Shown here: positions 23,962-32,692 of the stretch, piece after piece
Numbering within the stretch: position 1 is the first letter of the stretch
Layout: the number at the start of each line of letters is the position of its first letter
Assembly (NCBI GenBank): GCA_016213825.1
Contig: JACQZP010000021.1
Location: forward strand, 331,109 to 395,108
Length of the DNA stretch: 64,000 bases
Source of the DNA: Acetobacterium woodii
GTDB lineage: Bacteria > Bacillota > Clostridia > Eubacteriales > Eubacteriaceae
Direction: 5' to 3'
Translations under genes and position numbers: made by a program
The notes under the pieces: generated by a model
Database searches by the model: none
What the model was told of the DNA's origin: nothing
Seen by the model: only the letters and a program-made list of their open reading frames with translations

Positions 23962-25137
23962 TTATTTATTTTTATAAATCGTTAATTTGCCGAGCATTGG
24001 GGTTTTTACTGTAATTGCCCCAACTGGACACATTTCCTGGCAACAGTAGCATCTGATACATCGATTATAGAAATATAAGGGATATTTTCGACGCTTTCGT
24101 TCAACTATCCGGATTGCTTTTTTCTCGACCGGACAACTTTTTTCACAAACGCCGCAGCCAATGCATTTTTCCTTATCGACGACCGGTTTTGGGATGATAA
24201 AATCCTGAATCGGTTTTAAAAAAGAAAGTGTTGATGGCTCTTTTTCACTGACTGGCAATCGCACCACATCAAAATCGGATTTGTAGAATTTTTCCAGCGG
24301 TTCTCCCATAATTTCAATGTTTTCCTCAGACCAAAAACCTAATTCCATTTCTTCGCCATAGGTGATGGTTGGGACAAAGGTCGGATCCAGGTTAATCATT
24401 CTGGCAAAGGTAGCATCCAAGGCCACCGGATCATCTGACACCAATAAGACCTTCATTGGGACTGGTTTTCCGGAGGCCGGCCCATTCCCCTCCATCGCAC
24501 TAATGCCGTCCATAACAAAAAGCCTCAATTTAGGAATCAGATAACGGTTCAAATCGACTAACATCTTAGAAAAGCTTCTCACATTCGGATAATGCGCGTG
24601 AGACATTCCTTTGTTCAGACCATAGACACAGCCAAACTGATTTTTTATTGCACCAGTGATCCGGGTGAGACCATGTGTTTTCATTTTCGACAAACTGATA
24701 ATGGCATCGCTCTCTAACACACCCTGGGCGATATCAAACTTCTTTGTACCAATTCCCAGAAAAAAATCCATCTGCTGACCATGACTGAATTCTTTCAGCG
24801 GAATTTCATACTTATCGGCAATCGCTGCCAGACCACTCTCTTTGGCAGCGCCTGTCGGTGAACCAAAGCCAGGAGAATCTCCATAGCTTAAATGATTGAT
24901 CTCGGCTTCTTTTAATAACCGAATCATCGCCTCAAAAACAGCCGGATGCGTAGTAACACCAGCATCTGGATTTTTCCCTCTTAACAAATTCGGTTTGAGT
25001 AAAACTCGCTCCTGGTTATTTACAAACTGTTCAATTCCTCCTAAAAGTTCAACGGCAGTTTTTAATTTTTCATAAACCAGTTCATTATCATAAGACTCAC
25101 ATCCCATAATAACTACTCGAGATTTTTTATTTTCCAT
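23962..25137 (-). CDS. DUF362 protein with two [4Fe-4S] ferredoxin motifs
   Basis: A 391-aa protein. The DUF362 domain fills residues 1-300, with RVLLKPNLL, DSPGFGSPTGAAKESGL and the repeated SLSKMKTHGLT...GAIKNQFG. The C-terminal 70 residues carry CIGCGVCEKSC and CIRCYCCQEMC, two [4Fe-4S] sites. DUF362 ferredoxin fusions are common in anaerobes and of unknown function. The start ATG 25137 is preferred over TTG 25146 because AAAGAGG lies 10 bases upstream of the ATG. It overlaps the cvfB 3' end by 11 bases, indicating co-transcription. A substrate cannot be named. Confidence 0.88.
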   Translation of the reverse strand: MENKKSRVVIMGCESYDNELVYEKLKTAVELLGGIEQFVNNQERVLLKPNLLRGKNPDAGVTTHPAVFEAMIRLLKEAEINHLSYGDSPGFGSPTGAAKESGLAAIADKYEIPLKEFSHGQQMDFFLGIGTKKFDIAQGVLESDAIISLSKMKTHGLTRITGAIKNQFGCVYGLNKGMSHAHYPNVRSFSKMLVDLNRYLIPKLRLFVMDGISAMEGNGPASGKPVPMKVLLVSDDPVALDATFARMINLDPTFVPTITYGEEMELGFWSEENIEIMGEPLEKFYKSDFDVVRLPVSEKEPSTLSFLKPIQDFIIPKPVVDKEKCIGCGVCEKSCPVEKKAIRIVERKRRKYPLYFYNRCIRCYCCQEMCPVGAITVKTPMLGKLTIYKNK

Positions 25138-25966
25138 TTTTTTCAATGCCTCTTTCCGTAATTTTAATTTTTTTCTCTTTTAATAATTTACCCACTGCAC
25201 GCTTAAAAGAACTCTTGCTCATATCTAATTCTTTTTTTATTATGTATGCGTCAGTCTTATCATTATACGGTAAGAAACCTTGACTTTCATTTAATTTTGT
25301 TAATATCATAATAGCGTCTTTGGGAATTTCTTTATATGCTTTTTTATTTGGACTCAAAACCAGTTTTCCGTCATTGCGAAGTTCTGCTACTCGGGCATGA
25401 ACTTTTTCCCCACAATGAATATCCGAATTAGCGTCTTTTGTCAGAATCAATCCATGATATAAGTTATCAATTGCTACAAAGGCACCAATCTCCGGATTAA
25501 TTTGGTAGACATACCCTTCTACCCAGTCACCAACCTTGTAAGGTGCCCCCACTTTTAATAATGGATATATTTTCATGGTTGCACATAAACGGTCACTCTT
25601 ATCGGTATAGAGATTAACCAGATAATCGCGTCCTTTGAGTACCTTCATGGTTTGCTCATTATAGGGAAGCAACAGATCTTTTTCCAATCCCCAATCCATA
25701 AATGCTCCGACCTTGGTAACATCAGCAACCTTAAGTACTGCAAATTCACCCAGTTGAATTTTAGGTTCCCGCATTGTTGAAATCAGACGGTCCTTTGAAT
25801 CACGATACACAAACACTTCAATTTCATTGCCAACCCGGGAATTTCTTGACACTTCTTTTTCGGGTAACAAAACCACATCTTTTTCATCGGTTCCGTCAGA
25901 TAAATATGCGCCAATCGGTGTAATCCGTTCTATTTTTAATATTTGTACTTTTCCTACTGTTATCAT
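25127..25966 (-). CDS. cvfB: CvfB-like S1-domain RNA-binding protein
   Basis: A 279-aa protein with tandem S1-like domains and a C-terminal winged helix. The family pattern is clear: the N-terminus ITPIGAYLSDG with VLLPEKE, then VTKVGAFMDWGLEKDLLLPYNEQ, a third S1 segment INPEIGAFVAIDN, and the end SKSSFKRAVGKLLKEKKI. CvfB/YitL proteins bind RNA and affect virulence-factor expression in Staphylococcus; the role here is unknown. The gene is preceded by a terminator of the coaD-linked unit and overlaps the DUF362 gene, so both form one transcript. The ATG at 25966 is followed by ITVGKVQ, the normal N-terminus. Confidence 0.9.
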   Translation of the reverse strand: MITVGKVQILKIERITPIGAYLSDGTDEKDVVLLPEKEVSRNSRVGNEIEVFVYRDSKDRLISTMREPKIQLGEFAVLKVADVTKVGAFMDWGLEKDLLLPYNEQTMKVLKGRDYLVNLYTDKSDRLCATMKIYPLLKVGAPYKVGDWVEGYVYQINPEIGAFVAIDNLYHGLILTKDANSDIHCGEKVHARVAELRNDGKLVLSPNKKAYKEIPKDAIMILTKLNESQGFLPYNDKTDAYIIKKELDMSKSSFKRAVGKLLKEKKIKITERGIEKNGK

Positions 25967-26000
25967 TTCTTAAACCTCGTTTATTTTAGTGAATAGGCAT

Positions 26001-26030
26001 AAAAAAGGCCGTGTTCATCACACAACCCTT
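26001..26030 (-). terminator. Terminator after the coiled-coil gene
   Basis: On the minus strand AAGG...GTGT pairs with ACAC...CCTT around a short loop, with an internal mismatch, followed by TTTTTT. It lies just after the stop of the 26042-26488 gene. Confidence 0.65.
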
Positions 26031-26041
26031 GTTTTACCAAA

Positions 26042-26488
26042 TTATTTCATGTTTTTTAGTTCGCGCCGATTCTGTTCAATTTGATCGTTCATTTCTTTTA
26101 ACTGAATTTGAAAACTATACAATAATTTATCGGCATAATTTTGTGTGCCGGTTTTTAATGCTTTAGCACTGACATTTGCGTTTTTCATAATCTCGTTGGC
26201 ATTTGCCGTTGCACTTTTCGTAATTTCATTGGTATCGATTAATTCTCTTAATCGCTTTTCTGCTTCGGCTTTGATGTGATCTGCTTCGCTTTGTGCCGCA
26301 AAAATAATTTTCTTTCGCTCTGCAACTATTTTTTTTGCTTCCGCCAATTCTTCCGGTAGTGAATCTCTTATTTCGTCAATGATATCTATAACTTCTTCAG
26401 GATTTACTAACGCTTTAGATGAAAAGGGAAGCGTGTTTCCTTTTTCCACGACTTCTTCTAATTCTGCTAATAAGTCAAGTACCCTCAT
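26042..26488 (-). CDS. Coiled-coil protein of unknown function, coaD-linked
   Basis: A 148-aa charged protein, mostly helical. Residues 45-95 (AEAKKIVAERKKIIFAAQSE, then EAEKRLRELI) form a coiled coil like that of V/F-type ATPase stator subunits, and annotation pipelines often label such proteins ATPase. There is no nucleotide-binding motif or signal peptide. A second helix (YADKLLYSFQIQLKEMNDQI) ends the protein. I start at the ATG at 26488, whose ATGA overlaps the coaD stop; GAGGAAGG is at proper distance. The same gene order after coaD is familiar in Clostridia, so it is a real conserved gene despite the unknown role. Confidence 0.75.
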   Translation of the reverse strand: MRVLDLLAELEEVVEKGNTLPFSSKALVNPEEVIDIIDEIRDSLPEELAEAKKIVAERKKIIFAAQSEADHIKAEAEKRLRELIDTNEITKSATANANEIMKNANVSAKALKTGTQNYADKLLYSFQIQLKEMNDQIEQNRRELKNMK

Positions 26489-26982
26489 TTCATACATCCT
26501 TCCTCATACTTCTTTTGTACTGCTCTTTCAACGTTTTTGGGGAGAAAATCAGACACATCTCCCTGATATTTAACAAGTTCTTTTACTAATGTCGAGCTTA
26601 AATAAGAATGTTTATTACTGGTTATCATAAAAAATGTTTCAATCTCATTATCAAGATGCTTATTCGTTAATGCCATTTGAAACTCATATTCAAAATCCAA
26701 AAAAGCGCGAAGCCCCTTGACAATGATATTGGTATTTCTCATTCTCACATAATCAATGAGGAGACCATCATAGAAATCAACCTCCACATTTTCAATTCCA
26801 TGAAGACAATCTTTAATCAGCTCCACACGTTCCTCACAGGTGAAAAGATATTTTTTGGTGCTGTTAACCATCACGCAAACAATCACCTGATCAAATATTT
26901 TCGTCGCTCTTTCTATCATATCAAGATGACCTTTGGTAATGGGATCAAAACTCCCTGGGTAAACTGCAATTTTCAAGCTCAT
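26485..26982 (-). CDS. coaD: Phosphopantetheine adenylyltransferase
   Basis: A 165-aa enzyme for the fourth step of coenzyme A synthesis, joining AMP to 4'-phosphopantetheine. It has the nucleotidyltransferase motif YPGSFDPITKGHLDMI (the HxGH-type TKGH), the strand VKGLRAFLDFEYEFQMA and the C-terminal SSTLVKEL. Length is typical. The ATG at 26982 has GGAGAATT upstream. It overlaps rsmD by 38 bases and the coiled-coil gene by 4, the common rsmD-coaD order. Confidence 0.97.
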   Translation of the reverse strand: MSLKIAVYPGSFDPITKGHLDMIERATKIFDQVIVCVMVNSTKKYLFTCEERVELIKDCLHGIENVEVDFYDGLLIDYVRMRNTNIIVKGLRAFLDFEYEFQMALTNKHLDNEIETFFMITSNKHSYLSSTLVKELVKYQGDVSDFLPKNVERAVQKKYEEGCMK

Positions 26983-27541
26983 AATTCTCCCTAGAATAAT
27001 AACTAATTGTCGTGATACCGTATTTTTTTGACTTATAACATGACAATTTATTTTTTACTAATGGCATTATAACAGATTTTTCTGTTTCTATCACTAATTT
27101 TCCATTTTCAGAAAGAATTTCTTTTTCAGAAAGAATTTCCAGTAAATTTTGGATTTCCTCAACCTGAGAATAAGGCGGATCAATAAATATGATATCACAC
27201 CTTACTTTTTTTTGTTCCAGCATTTCCACACCGCTTAACGCAGATTGATTAAATACCTTCGCATGATCTTCATACCCAAGCAAGGTAATGTTTTTTCTAG
27301 TTATTTGGATACTCTCTCTGGAAACATCAAAAAAATACGCCTGATCGACTCCCCGACTCAGGGCTTCCAGTCCCATCGCCCCAGTTCCCGAGAACAGATC
27401 AACAAACACTTTTGCCTGCCGTATGTCATTTTGAAGGCTATTGAAAATTGCCCCCTTTATTTTATCTGTTGTCGGTCTGACCTTATTTCCTGTGATTTCG
27501 ACTAGTTTTTTACCACGTTTTTCACCGGCAATAATCCGCAT
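26945..27541 (-). CDS. rsmD: 16S rRNA (guanine-N2)-methyltransferase RsmD
   Basis: A 198-aa SAM-dependent methyltransferase for G966 of 16S rRNA (E. coli numbering). It begins MRIIAGEKRGKKL and has VRPTTDKIKGAIFN, the SAM loop DLFSGTGAMGLEALSRG and the catalytic DIIFIDPPYS. The start is supported by AAGGAGACAAA. The last 15 residues extend 38 bases into coaD, so the two genes share sequence in different frames. It follows recG by 9 bases. Confidence 0.95.
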   Translation of the reverse strand: MRIIAGEKRGKKLVEITGNKVRPTTDKIKGAIFNSLQNDIRQAKVFVDLFSGTGAMGLEALSRGVDQAYFFDVSRESIQITRKNITLLGYEDHAKVFNQSALSGVEMLEQKKVRCDIIFIDPPYSQVEEIQNLLEILSEKEILSENGKLVIETEKSVIMPLVKNKLSCYKSKKYGITTISYYSRENYELENCSLPREF

Positions 27542-27550
27542 TTTGTCTCC

Positions 27551-29590
27551 TTAATTAAATGAAACTTCCTCTATATCCAGATAAAATGATTTCAGCACTT
27601 CATTTCGAAATGTCATCATTTTTTCATCATTTGATGCAAACACAACTTCGGCGATTTTTTTGGTGCGACTGATTAACGCCAGTTCTTCCATCGGATTAAG
27701 TAACCCCAAGCGAGGTAACCCATGTTGCTTAAATCCGAAATAATCACCAGGTCCCCGGAGACGAAAATCTTCATCGGCAATTTTTCTGCCACTTGTATTG
27801 TTAACAATGACCTTCATCCGAGAGATGGTCTCCTCGCTTTTGGAATTGGTCACCAGAAAACAAAAGGATTGATGAATTCCCCGGCCGACTCGGCCCCGCA
27901 GTTGATGCAGTTGGGATAAACCAAACCGCTCAGCGCTGAGAATCACTATCGTACTGACGTTGGGTACATCAATACCAACTTCAATAATACTGGTCGCCAC
28001 CAGACAATGAATTTCGCCCTGATTGAAAGATTGGACAATCGCTTCCTTAGCTTCGTTTTTCAGCCGACCATGAAGACAAGCCACCTGATATCGGGCATCG
28101 ATTTTTTGAAGCAGTTCCAAATATACTGATTCCGTGTCACGAACCTCATCCAGTTCTTCGGATGCCTCAATGAAAGGACAGATGACAAAAGTCTGTCGGC
28201 CTTTATCCATCTCATCTTGCAAGAATTTCAAAATTTTATGAAATGAAGCTTCGTTATAACAATAGGTTTTTATCGGTTTGCGGCCTTTGGGCAGCTCATC
28301 GATATAAGAAACTGACAGATCTCCATATAGAATCAATGCCAGGGTTCGGGGAATCGGCGTGGCACTCATTACCATGTTATGAGGTTGATTCCCTTTTAGC
28401 GATAGCCGACTGCGTTGTTTGACTCCAAACCGATGCTGTTCATCGGTGATCACCAGTCCCAGATTGTAATAATCCACAGCGTCCTGAATCAGAGCATGGG
28501 TACCAATAATCACGGATACTTCGCCCTTGGAAACCCGCTCTAGAATTTCCCGCTTTTCTTTTACTTTTAAGCTTCCGGTAATCACTTCCGCGGAAATACC
28601 AGTGTGCTTTAACAGCTCTTTAAAACTGCGCCCATGCTGTTGCGCTAAAATCTCAGTGGGCGCCATATATGCGGTTTGATAGCCATTTTGAGCCATTAAA
28701 CAAGACGCTATGATGGCAATGACCGTTTTTCCTGAGCCCACATCTCCCTGTACCAGCCGATTCATTACCTGACCGCTTTTTAAATCTGCAATCATGTCAT
28801 TAATCACGGATCGCTGACTGGTTGTCAAATCATAGGGCAAACTGCTGATAAAGGGTTCTAAGCCCGAGAATAAATTAACTTCAATGTCCGAGTATCGTTT
28901 ATCCAAAGAATTGGACAAGATTCCCATGTTAATTTTCAGCGCCTCATTAAATTTAAGTCGCTCGATGCCCTGCAAGACATCTTCAGCTTTTTGCGGAAAA
29001 TGGATGACCTTTAATGCACTCTTTAAATCCAATAATCTTTCAGCTAATCTTATTTGCTCCGGCATCGGATCCGGTAGATCTAAATCGTCAGTGAATATTT
29101 GACTGAGCATTTTGGGCAAAACATTCTTGGGCAATCCCTGAATACTTTTATATAACGGTGTTAATTCGAAAAAATTACCGGGATTATTGGCACGAACAAA
29201 CTGCGGATTAGTAATTTTTGTCCCACCATAGGCCTTTTTTATCTTACCATAAAAATAATAATCCTCATTTTCGATAAAACTACTTTTCAAATAGGGCTGA
29301 TTAAAAAAAACGGCTGAAACCTTTTTTTCTTCCCAAAGCAGTGGCACAGTTAAAATAGAAAGATTACCGCGAATCCGTTGAACCCTCCCACTGTCTAAAA
29401 CAGTGGCTTTGATAGAGATTTCCTGATCTTCAGAAAATTCACCGGGTGTTCCCAGGACATTACGGTCAAGGTATTTTCTTGGGTAGCAAGACAAAAGATT
29501 TCCGATCGTTTTAATACCAGCGCTTTCCAAAATCTCTTTTCGCTTTGGCCCGACTCCTTTTATTTGTCCCAGTGAATCTTCCCATTTCAT
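27551..29590 (-). CDS. recG: ATP-dependent DNA helicase RecG
   Basis: A 679-aa superfamily 2 helicase that reverses stalled forks and migrates Holliday junctions. The N-terminal wedge region starts IKGVGPKRKEILESAGI. The helicase core has Walker A GDVGSGKTVIA, motif II TDEQHRFG, motif III MSATPIPRT and motif VI QLRGRVGRG. All are intact, in contrast to PriA at 41-43 kb. I chose ATG 29590, with GAGG 8 bases upstream; a TTG at 29617 would add nine residues. It follows the yloV/fakA gene as in Bacillus. Confidence 0.97.
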   Translation of the reverse strand: MKWEDSLGQIKGVGPKRKEILESAGIKTIGNLLSCYPRKYLDRNVLGTPGEFSEDQEISIKATVLDSGRVQRIRGNLSILTVPLLWEEKKVSAVFFNQPYLKSSFIENEDYYFYGKIKKAYGGTKITNPQFVRANNPGNFFELTPLYKSIQGLPKNVLPKMLSQIFTDDLDLPDPMPEQIRLAERLLDLKSALKVIHFPQKAEDVLQGIERLKFNEALKINMGILSNSLDKRYSDIEVNLFSGLEPFISSLPYDLTTSQRSVINDMIADLKSGQVMNRLVQGDVGSGKTVIAIIASCLMAQNGYQTAYMAPTEILAQQHGRSFKELLKHTGISAEVITGSLKVKEKREILERVSKGEVSVIIGTHALIQDAVDYYNLGLVITDEQHRFGVKQRSRLSLKGNQPHNMVMSATPIPRTLALILYGDLSVSYIDELPKGRKPIKTYCYNEASFHKILKFLQDEMDKGRQTFVICPFIEASEELDEVRDTESVYLELLQKIDARYQVACLHGRLKNEAKEAIVQSFNQGEIHCLVATSIIEVGIDVPNVSTIVILSAERFGLSQLHQLRGRVGRGIHQSFCFLVTNSKSEETISRMKVIVNNTSGRKIADEDFRLRGPGDYFGFKQHGLPRLGLLNPMEELALISRTKKIAEVVFASNDEKMMTFRNEVLKSFYLDIEEVSFN

Positions 29591-29626
29591 GGTTTTAGCC
29601 TCATGTTTCTTTTTCAATAAATCCTG

Positions 29627-31240
29627 TTATTCGACTGATACAATGTAATAGTATAATGGTTGACCGCCATAATGCATTTCAACGTCGCAATCCTCAAAGC
29701 TTTCGGCAATTTCCTCAACCAGCATATTGGCATCATCTTCTGAGACATCTTTTCCATAATAAATCGATATCAGCTCACTGTCCTCATTCACCATGTCATT
29801 TAACAGGTCTTCAGTCACTTGTTTAATATTTTTTCCGGTAAACTTTATTTCACCACCGGTAATACCAATAATATTCGATTTTTTGATTTTTAAGCCATTT
29901 ATTTTAGTGTCTCTGACCGCGTAAGTTACTTCTCCGGTAGCAACCTGATTAATCGATTCCGACATAGCCGATTCGTTTTCTTCTGGTTTAACTTCTGGCG
30001 AAAATGCCAGCATGGCGGCTATACACTGAGGAATGTTCTTAGATGCGATGACATGAACATGTTTGTCCGAGATCTCACTGGCTTGCTTGGCGGCCATGAT
30101 GATGTTGCTGTTATTGGGAAAAATAAAAATGGTTTCGGCATTTAACTTATCCACTTCATTCAGGAAATCCTGGGTACTGGGATTCATGGTCTGTCCACCA
30201 GAAATAACCCGGGTTACGCCTAAATCTTTAAACAGCTTTGTTAATCCTTCTCCCGGAGAAACGGCGATAAATCCATAAGGAATTGGAGCTTCTTCAACCT
30301 TTGTCCCCTTGGTGGAAAACTGTTCTCGCATATTATCGATTTTTATTCGGATCAGACTGCCCAGACTGCTGGCTCGCTCTAAAGCCAAACCGGGATTATC
30401 AGTGTGTAAATGAACCTTGATGATTTCATCGTCTTTAACCACAACAACGCTATCCCCAAGGGTGTTTAAGTACTCTCGCAGATCATTGTCATCTACTTCA
30501 GCGGCTTCTTTAATGATAAACTCGGTACAATAACCAAAGGTGATATCTTCGGGTTTCATATGAGAATCATCGACGAATTTATCCAGATCACTTTTTTTAA
30601 GCTCAATTTCCACGCCCAGTTCTTCATTCAGAAGCGCTTTCAGAGCACCTTCAACAATATAAATAAGGCCTTGTCCACCGGCATCAACCACTCCTGCTTC
30701 TTTTAGGACCGGAAGCATTTCCGGAGTTTTTTTCAATGTGACCTTGCCGTGATTGATCACATCCGTCATAAAGCTTTCCAGATTGTCATAGGATTCGTAA
30801 TTCGCCATGGCAAATTCACCCATTTCCCGGGCAACGGTTAGAATGGTTCCTTCAGTTGGTTTCATTACCGCTTTATAGGCTACATCTGCAGCCAGCTTTA
30901 AAGCGCCTGCCAATGAAGGGATATCCAGGTCTTCCTGAGCTTTACAGCCTTCGGCAAACCCTCTTAGTAATTGGGAAAGAATAACCCCTGAATTTCCCCT
31001 AGCACCGATTAAAGCTCCCGAAGAAGCTGTTTTAGCAACACTGTATACGTTAAGTTTTTCGATTTTATCAAATTCCGATACCGAGTGACTGAAGGTCAGT
31101 GACATGTTTGTTCCTGTATCACCATCCGGCACCGGAAAAACATTAAGCTCATCCACAATTCGTTTGTTTATTTCTAAATTTTTCGCCCCATAACGAAACA
31201 TTTTTACCAGCATTTCACCGTCAATTGTCTGGGTCTTCAT
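29627..31240 (-). CDS. DAK2-domain protein YloV, fatty acid kinase FakA-like
   Basis: A 537-aa protein. The N-terminal DAK2 (Dha kinase phosphatase-like) domain has LNVFPVPDGDTGTNMSLT and ARGNSGVILSQLLRGFAEG, the ATP/Mg site. A FakA middle domain (PEDITFGYCTEFII, VHLHTDNPG) and a C-terminal domain with SGGQTMNPSTQDFL and FPNNSNIIMAAKQA follow. FakA phosphorylates fatty acids bound to FakB so that they can enter phospholipids. No fakB is visible in the window. The start ATG 31240 lies behind GGAGGACAGA. It follows the Asp23-family gene by 12 bases, the yloU-yloV pair of Firmicutes. Confidence 0.92.
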   Translation of the reverse strand: MKTQTIDGEMLVKMFRYGAKNLEINKRIVDELNVFPVPDGDTGTNMSLTFSHSVSEFDKIEKLNVYSVAKTASSGALIGARGNSGVILSQLLRGFAEGCKAQEDLDIPSLAGALKLAADVAYKAVMKPTEGTILTVAREMGEFAMANYESYDNLESFMTDVINHGKVTLKKTPEMLPVLKEAGVVDAGGQGLIYIVEGALKALLNEELGVEIELKKSDLDKFVDDSHMKPEDITFGYCTEFIIKEAAEVDDNDLREYLNTLGDSVVVVKDDEIIKVHLHTDNPGLALERASSLGSLIRIKIDNMREQFSTKGTKVEEAPIPYGFIAVSPGEGLTKLFKDLGVTRVISGGQTMNPSTQDFLNEVDKLNAETIFIFPNNSNIIMAAKQASEISDKHVHVIASKNIPQCIAAMLAFSPEVKPEENESAMSESINQVATGEVTYAVRDTKINGLKIKKSNIIGITGGEIKFTGKNIKQVTEDLLNDMVNEDSELISIYYGKDVSEDDANMLVEEIAESFEDCDVEMHYGGQPLYYYIVSVE

Positions 31241-31252
31241 TCTGTCCTCCAT

Positions 31253-31597
31253 TTATACACGCACGCTTACAACATTCACGCTTATTCGTTTCACTTTTAA
31301 TGATGTTTCTTTTTCTACCCGATATTTTACATTGGAAATGATATTTTCAGCAACAACTGAAATTTTGATAGCATATTCCACAATGACATATAAGTCAATC
31401 ACTAAGCGGTCATCTTCAATGGTTACACCTACGCCCTTGTTTGCCTGCTCTCCTGAAAGAATTTCGATTAATCCATCTTTCCCACGTTTATGAGCCATGC
31501 CTACCAAGCCATAACACTCCATGGCGGCGTTTCCGGCAATATCTGCAATTGCTTTTCGGGTAATATCAATATATCCTAACTCACTATTTACTTTCAT
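31253..31597 (-). CDS. Asp23/Gls24 family envelope stress protein (YloU)
   Basis: A 114-aa Asp23-family protein. It begins with YIDITRKAIADIAGNAAMECYGLVGMA and has GVGVTIEDDRLVIDLYVIVEYAIKI, the characteristic core. No signal peptide or membrane segment is seen; relatives associate with the cell envelope or lipid metabolism. The start is supported by AAGGAGCAATT. It is the first gene of the asp23-yloV-recG unit and has its own promoter facing away from rpmB. Confidence 0.92.
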   Translation of the reverse strand: MKVNSELGYIDITRKAIADIAGNAAMECYGLVGMAHKRGKDGLIEILSGEQANKGVGVTIEDDRLVIDLYVIVEYAIKISVVAENIISNVKYRVEKETSLKVKRISVNVVSVRV

Positions 31598-31626
31598 CGA
31601 ATTGCTCCTTTATTTTTTCTTTCTCT

Positions 31627-31655
31627 ATTTTACATAATAATTCCACTTAAGTCAA
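31627..31655 (-). promoter_or_regulatory. Promoter of the asp23-yloV-recG unit
   Basis: Minus strand TTGACT (31655-31650), 17-base spacer, TAAAAT (31632-31627), 30 bases before the start codon. Its -35 lies within 10 bases of the divergent rpmB -35. Confidence 0.65.
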
Positions 31656-31663
31656 AATTTCTA

Positions 31664-31693
31664 TTGCAATATTTTTATTTTTCATGATATAAT
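31664..31693 (+). promoter_or_regulatory. rpmB: Promoter of rpmB
   Basis: TTGCAA at 31664-31669, an 18-base spacer and TATAAT at 31688-31693, followed 43 bases later by the start codon with the strong SD GGGAGGT. Confidence 0.7.
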
Positions 31694-31735
31694 ACACCTT
31701 GTTTTATAAAAGGTAAGCGTAAGGGAGGTTATGTC

Positions 31736-31924
31736 ATGGCTAAAGAATGTTTTGTATGTAAAAAAACCGTTGTAAGTGGCAACCAGGTTAGTCATTCAAA
31801 TAAACACAATAAACGAGTTTGGAAACCCAATTTGCAAAGAGTTAAAGTTGTAATTGAAGGTACACCACAACGAATTAGTGTTTGTACACGTTGTTTGAGA
31901 TCCGGTAAAGTCGAAAGAGCTTAG
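31736..31924 (+). CDS. rpmB: 50S ribosomal protein L28
   Basis: A 62-aa ribosomal protein of the large subunit. It has the sequence pattern GNQVSHSNKHNKRVWKPNLQ and VCTRCLRSGKVERA. It is a zinc-ribbon (C+) form, with CFVC near the start and CTRC near the end. The gene is alone on the plus strand between minus-strand thiN and asp23, as in Bacillus, and has its own promoter and terminator. Confidence 0.98.
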   Translation: MAKECFVCKKTVVSGNQVSHSNKHNKRVWKPNLQRVKVVIEGTPQRISVCTRCLRSGKVERA

Positions 31925-31950
31925 TCTCTGTATCTTCGGAAAGATAGTAG

Positions 31951-31977
31951 AAGAGTCTTTTTATAAGGCTCTTTTTT
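31951..31977 (+). terminator. Intrinsic terminator after rpmB
   Basis: AAGAGTC (31951-31957) pairs with GGCTCTT (31967-31973) with one G-U pair, followed by a T-run. It starts 27 bases after the stop codon. Confidence 0.85.
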
Positions 31978-32056
31978 CTTTTTGAATCGCCTGCACCGCG
32001 CCGATTCTGTCGAAATAAGAATCGGACTATTTTATCTTCAATTTATCGCTATCTCG

Positions 32057-32692
32057 TCAATCTTTCGGGATAATAACCAAAAGCATTCCCTGTTTGAAAG
32101 CTATTTTTTGATTTTCCAGATTTGTCACGTTACTGATACCATAGGGGTTATTCATTGTCATTCGGCCTTCATCAATCGGGTATTCAAATCCTGTGATCGT
32201 CAATCCTTCGACGTCTCCTCCAATTGGCAGTAATGAAACTACGGTACCAATCGGTAATTGAAATTCTGCTGTTCTTCCGATTAATCGAATAATATTATTT
32301 TCATTAACTATTTCAGCCTTAATATCTGCATCGAAGAAGCGTTTCAGCAAATAAATATTTCCCAGACTATGATCCATTCGCGATCCCAGCCCGCCGAGAA
32401 TCGTTACTTCTTTGGCACCAATTGCAATCGCATGCGCAATCGCCAGCTCAGTATCGGTCTCATCTTTTTTTGGTGGAAAATATAAAAATTCACGCCCCTG
32501 ATAGAAAGCCTTTGTTTCTTCTGTGATTGAATCCATATCTCCTAAAATGATATCTGGCCGGACATTGAGTTCTTTGGCATAATTTGCCCCGCCATCAGCG
32601 CAGATGATGTAATCCGGCTTAATTTTTACTAAATAATCTTCATAAAAGACCTTGTTCTGATATTCACCATTTGTAAAAATGACAGCTTTCAT
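32057..32692 (-). CDS. thiN: Thiamine pyrophosphokinase
   Basis: A 211-aa enzyme that transfers pyrophosphate from ATP to thiamine, giving thiamine diphosphate, needed by the acetolactate synthase nearby among others. It shows YIICADGGANYAKEL, the acidic ILGDMDSITEE, FPPKKDETDTELAI and ILGGLGSRMDHSLGN. Its ATG overlaps the rsgA stop by 4 bases, so it is translated from the same mRNA. No TPP riboswitch is possible at this junction. Confidence 0.95.
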   Translation of the reverse strand: MKAVIFTNGEYQNKVFYEDYLVKIKPDYIICADGGANYAKELNVRPDIILGDMDSITEETKAFYQGREFLYFPPKKDETDTELAIAHAIAIGAKEVTILGGLGSRMDHSLGNIYLLKRFFDADIKAEIVNENNIIRLIGRTAEFQLPIGTVVSLLPIGGDVEGLTITGFEYPIDEGRMTMNNPYGISNVTNLENQKIAFKQGMLLVIIPKD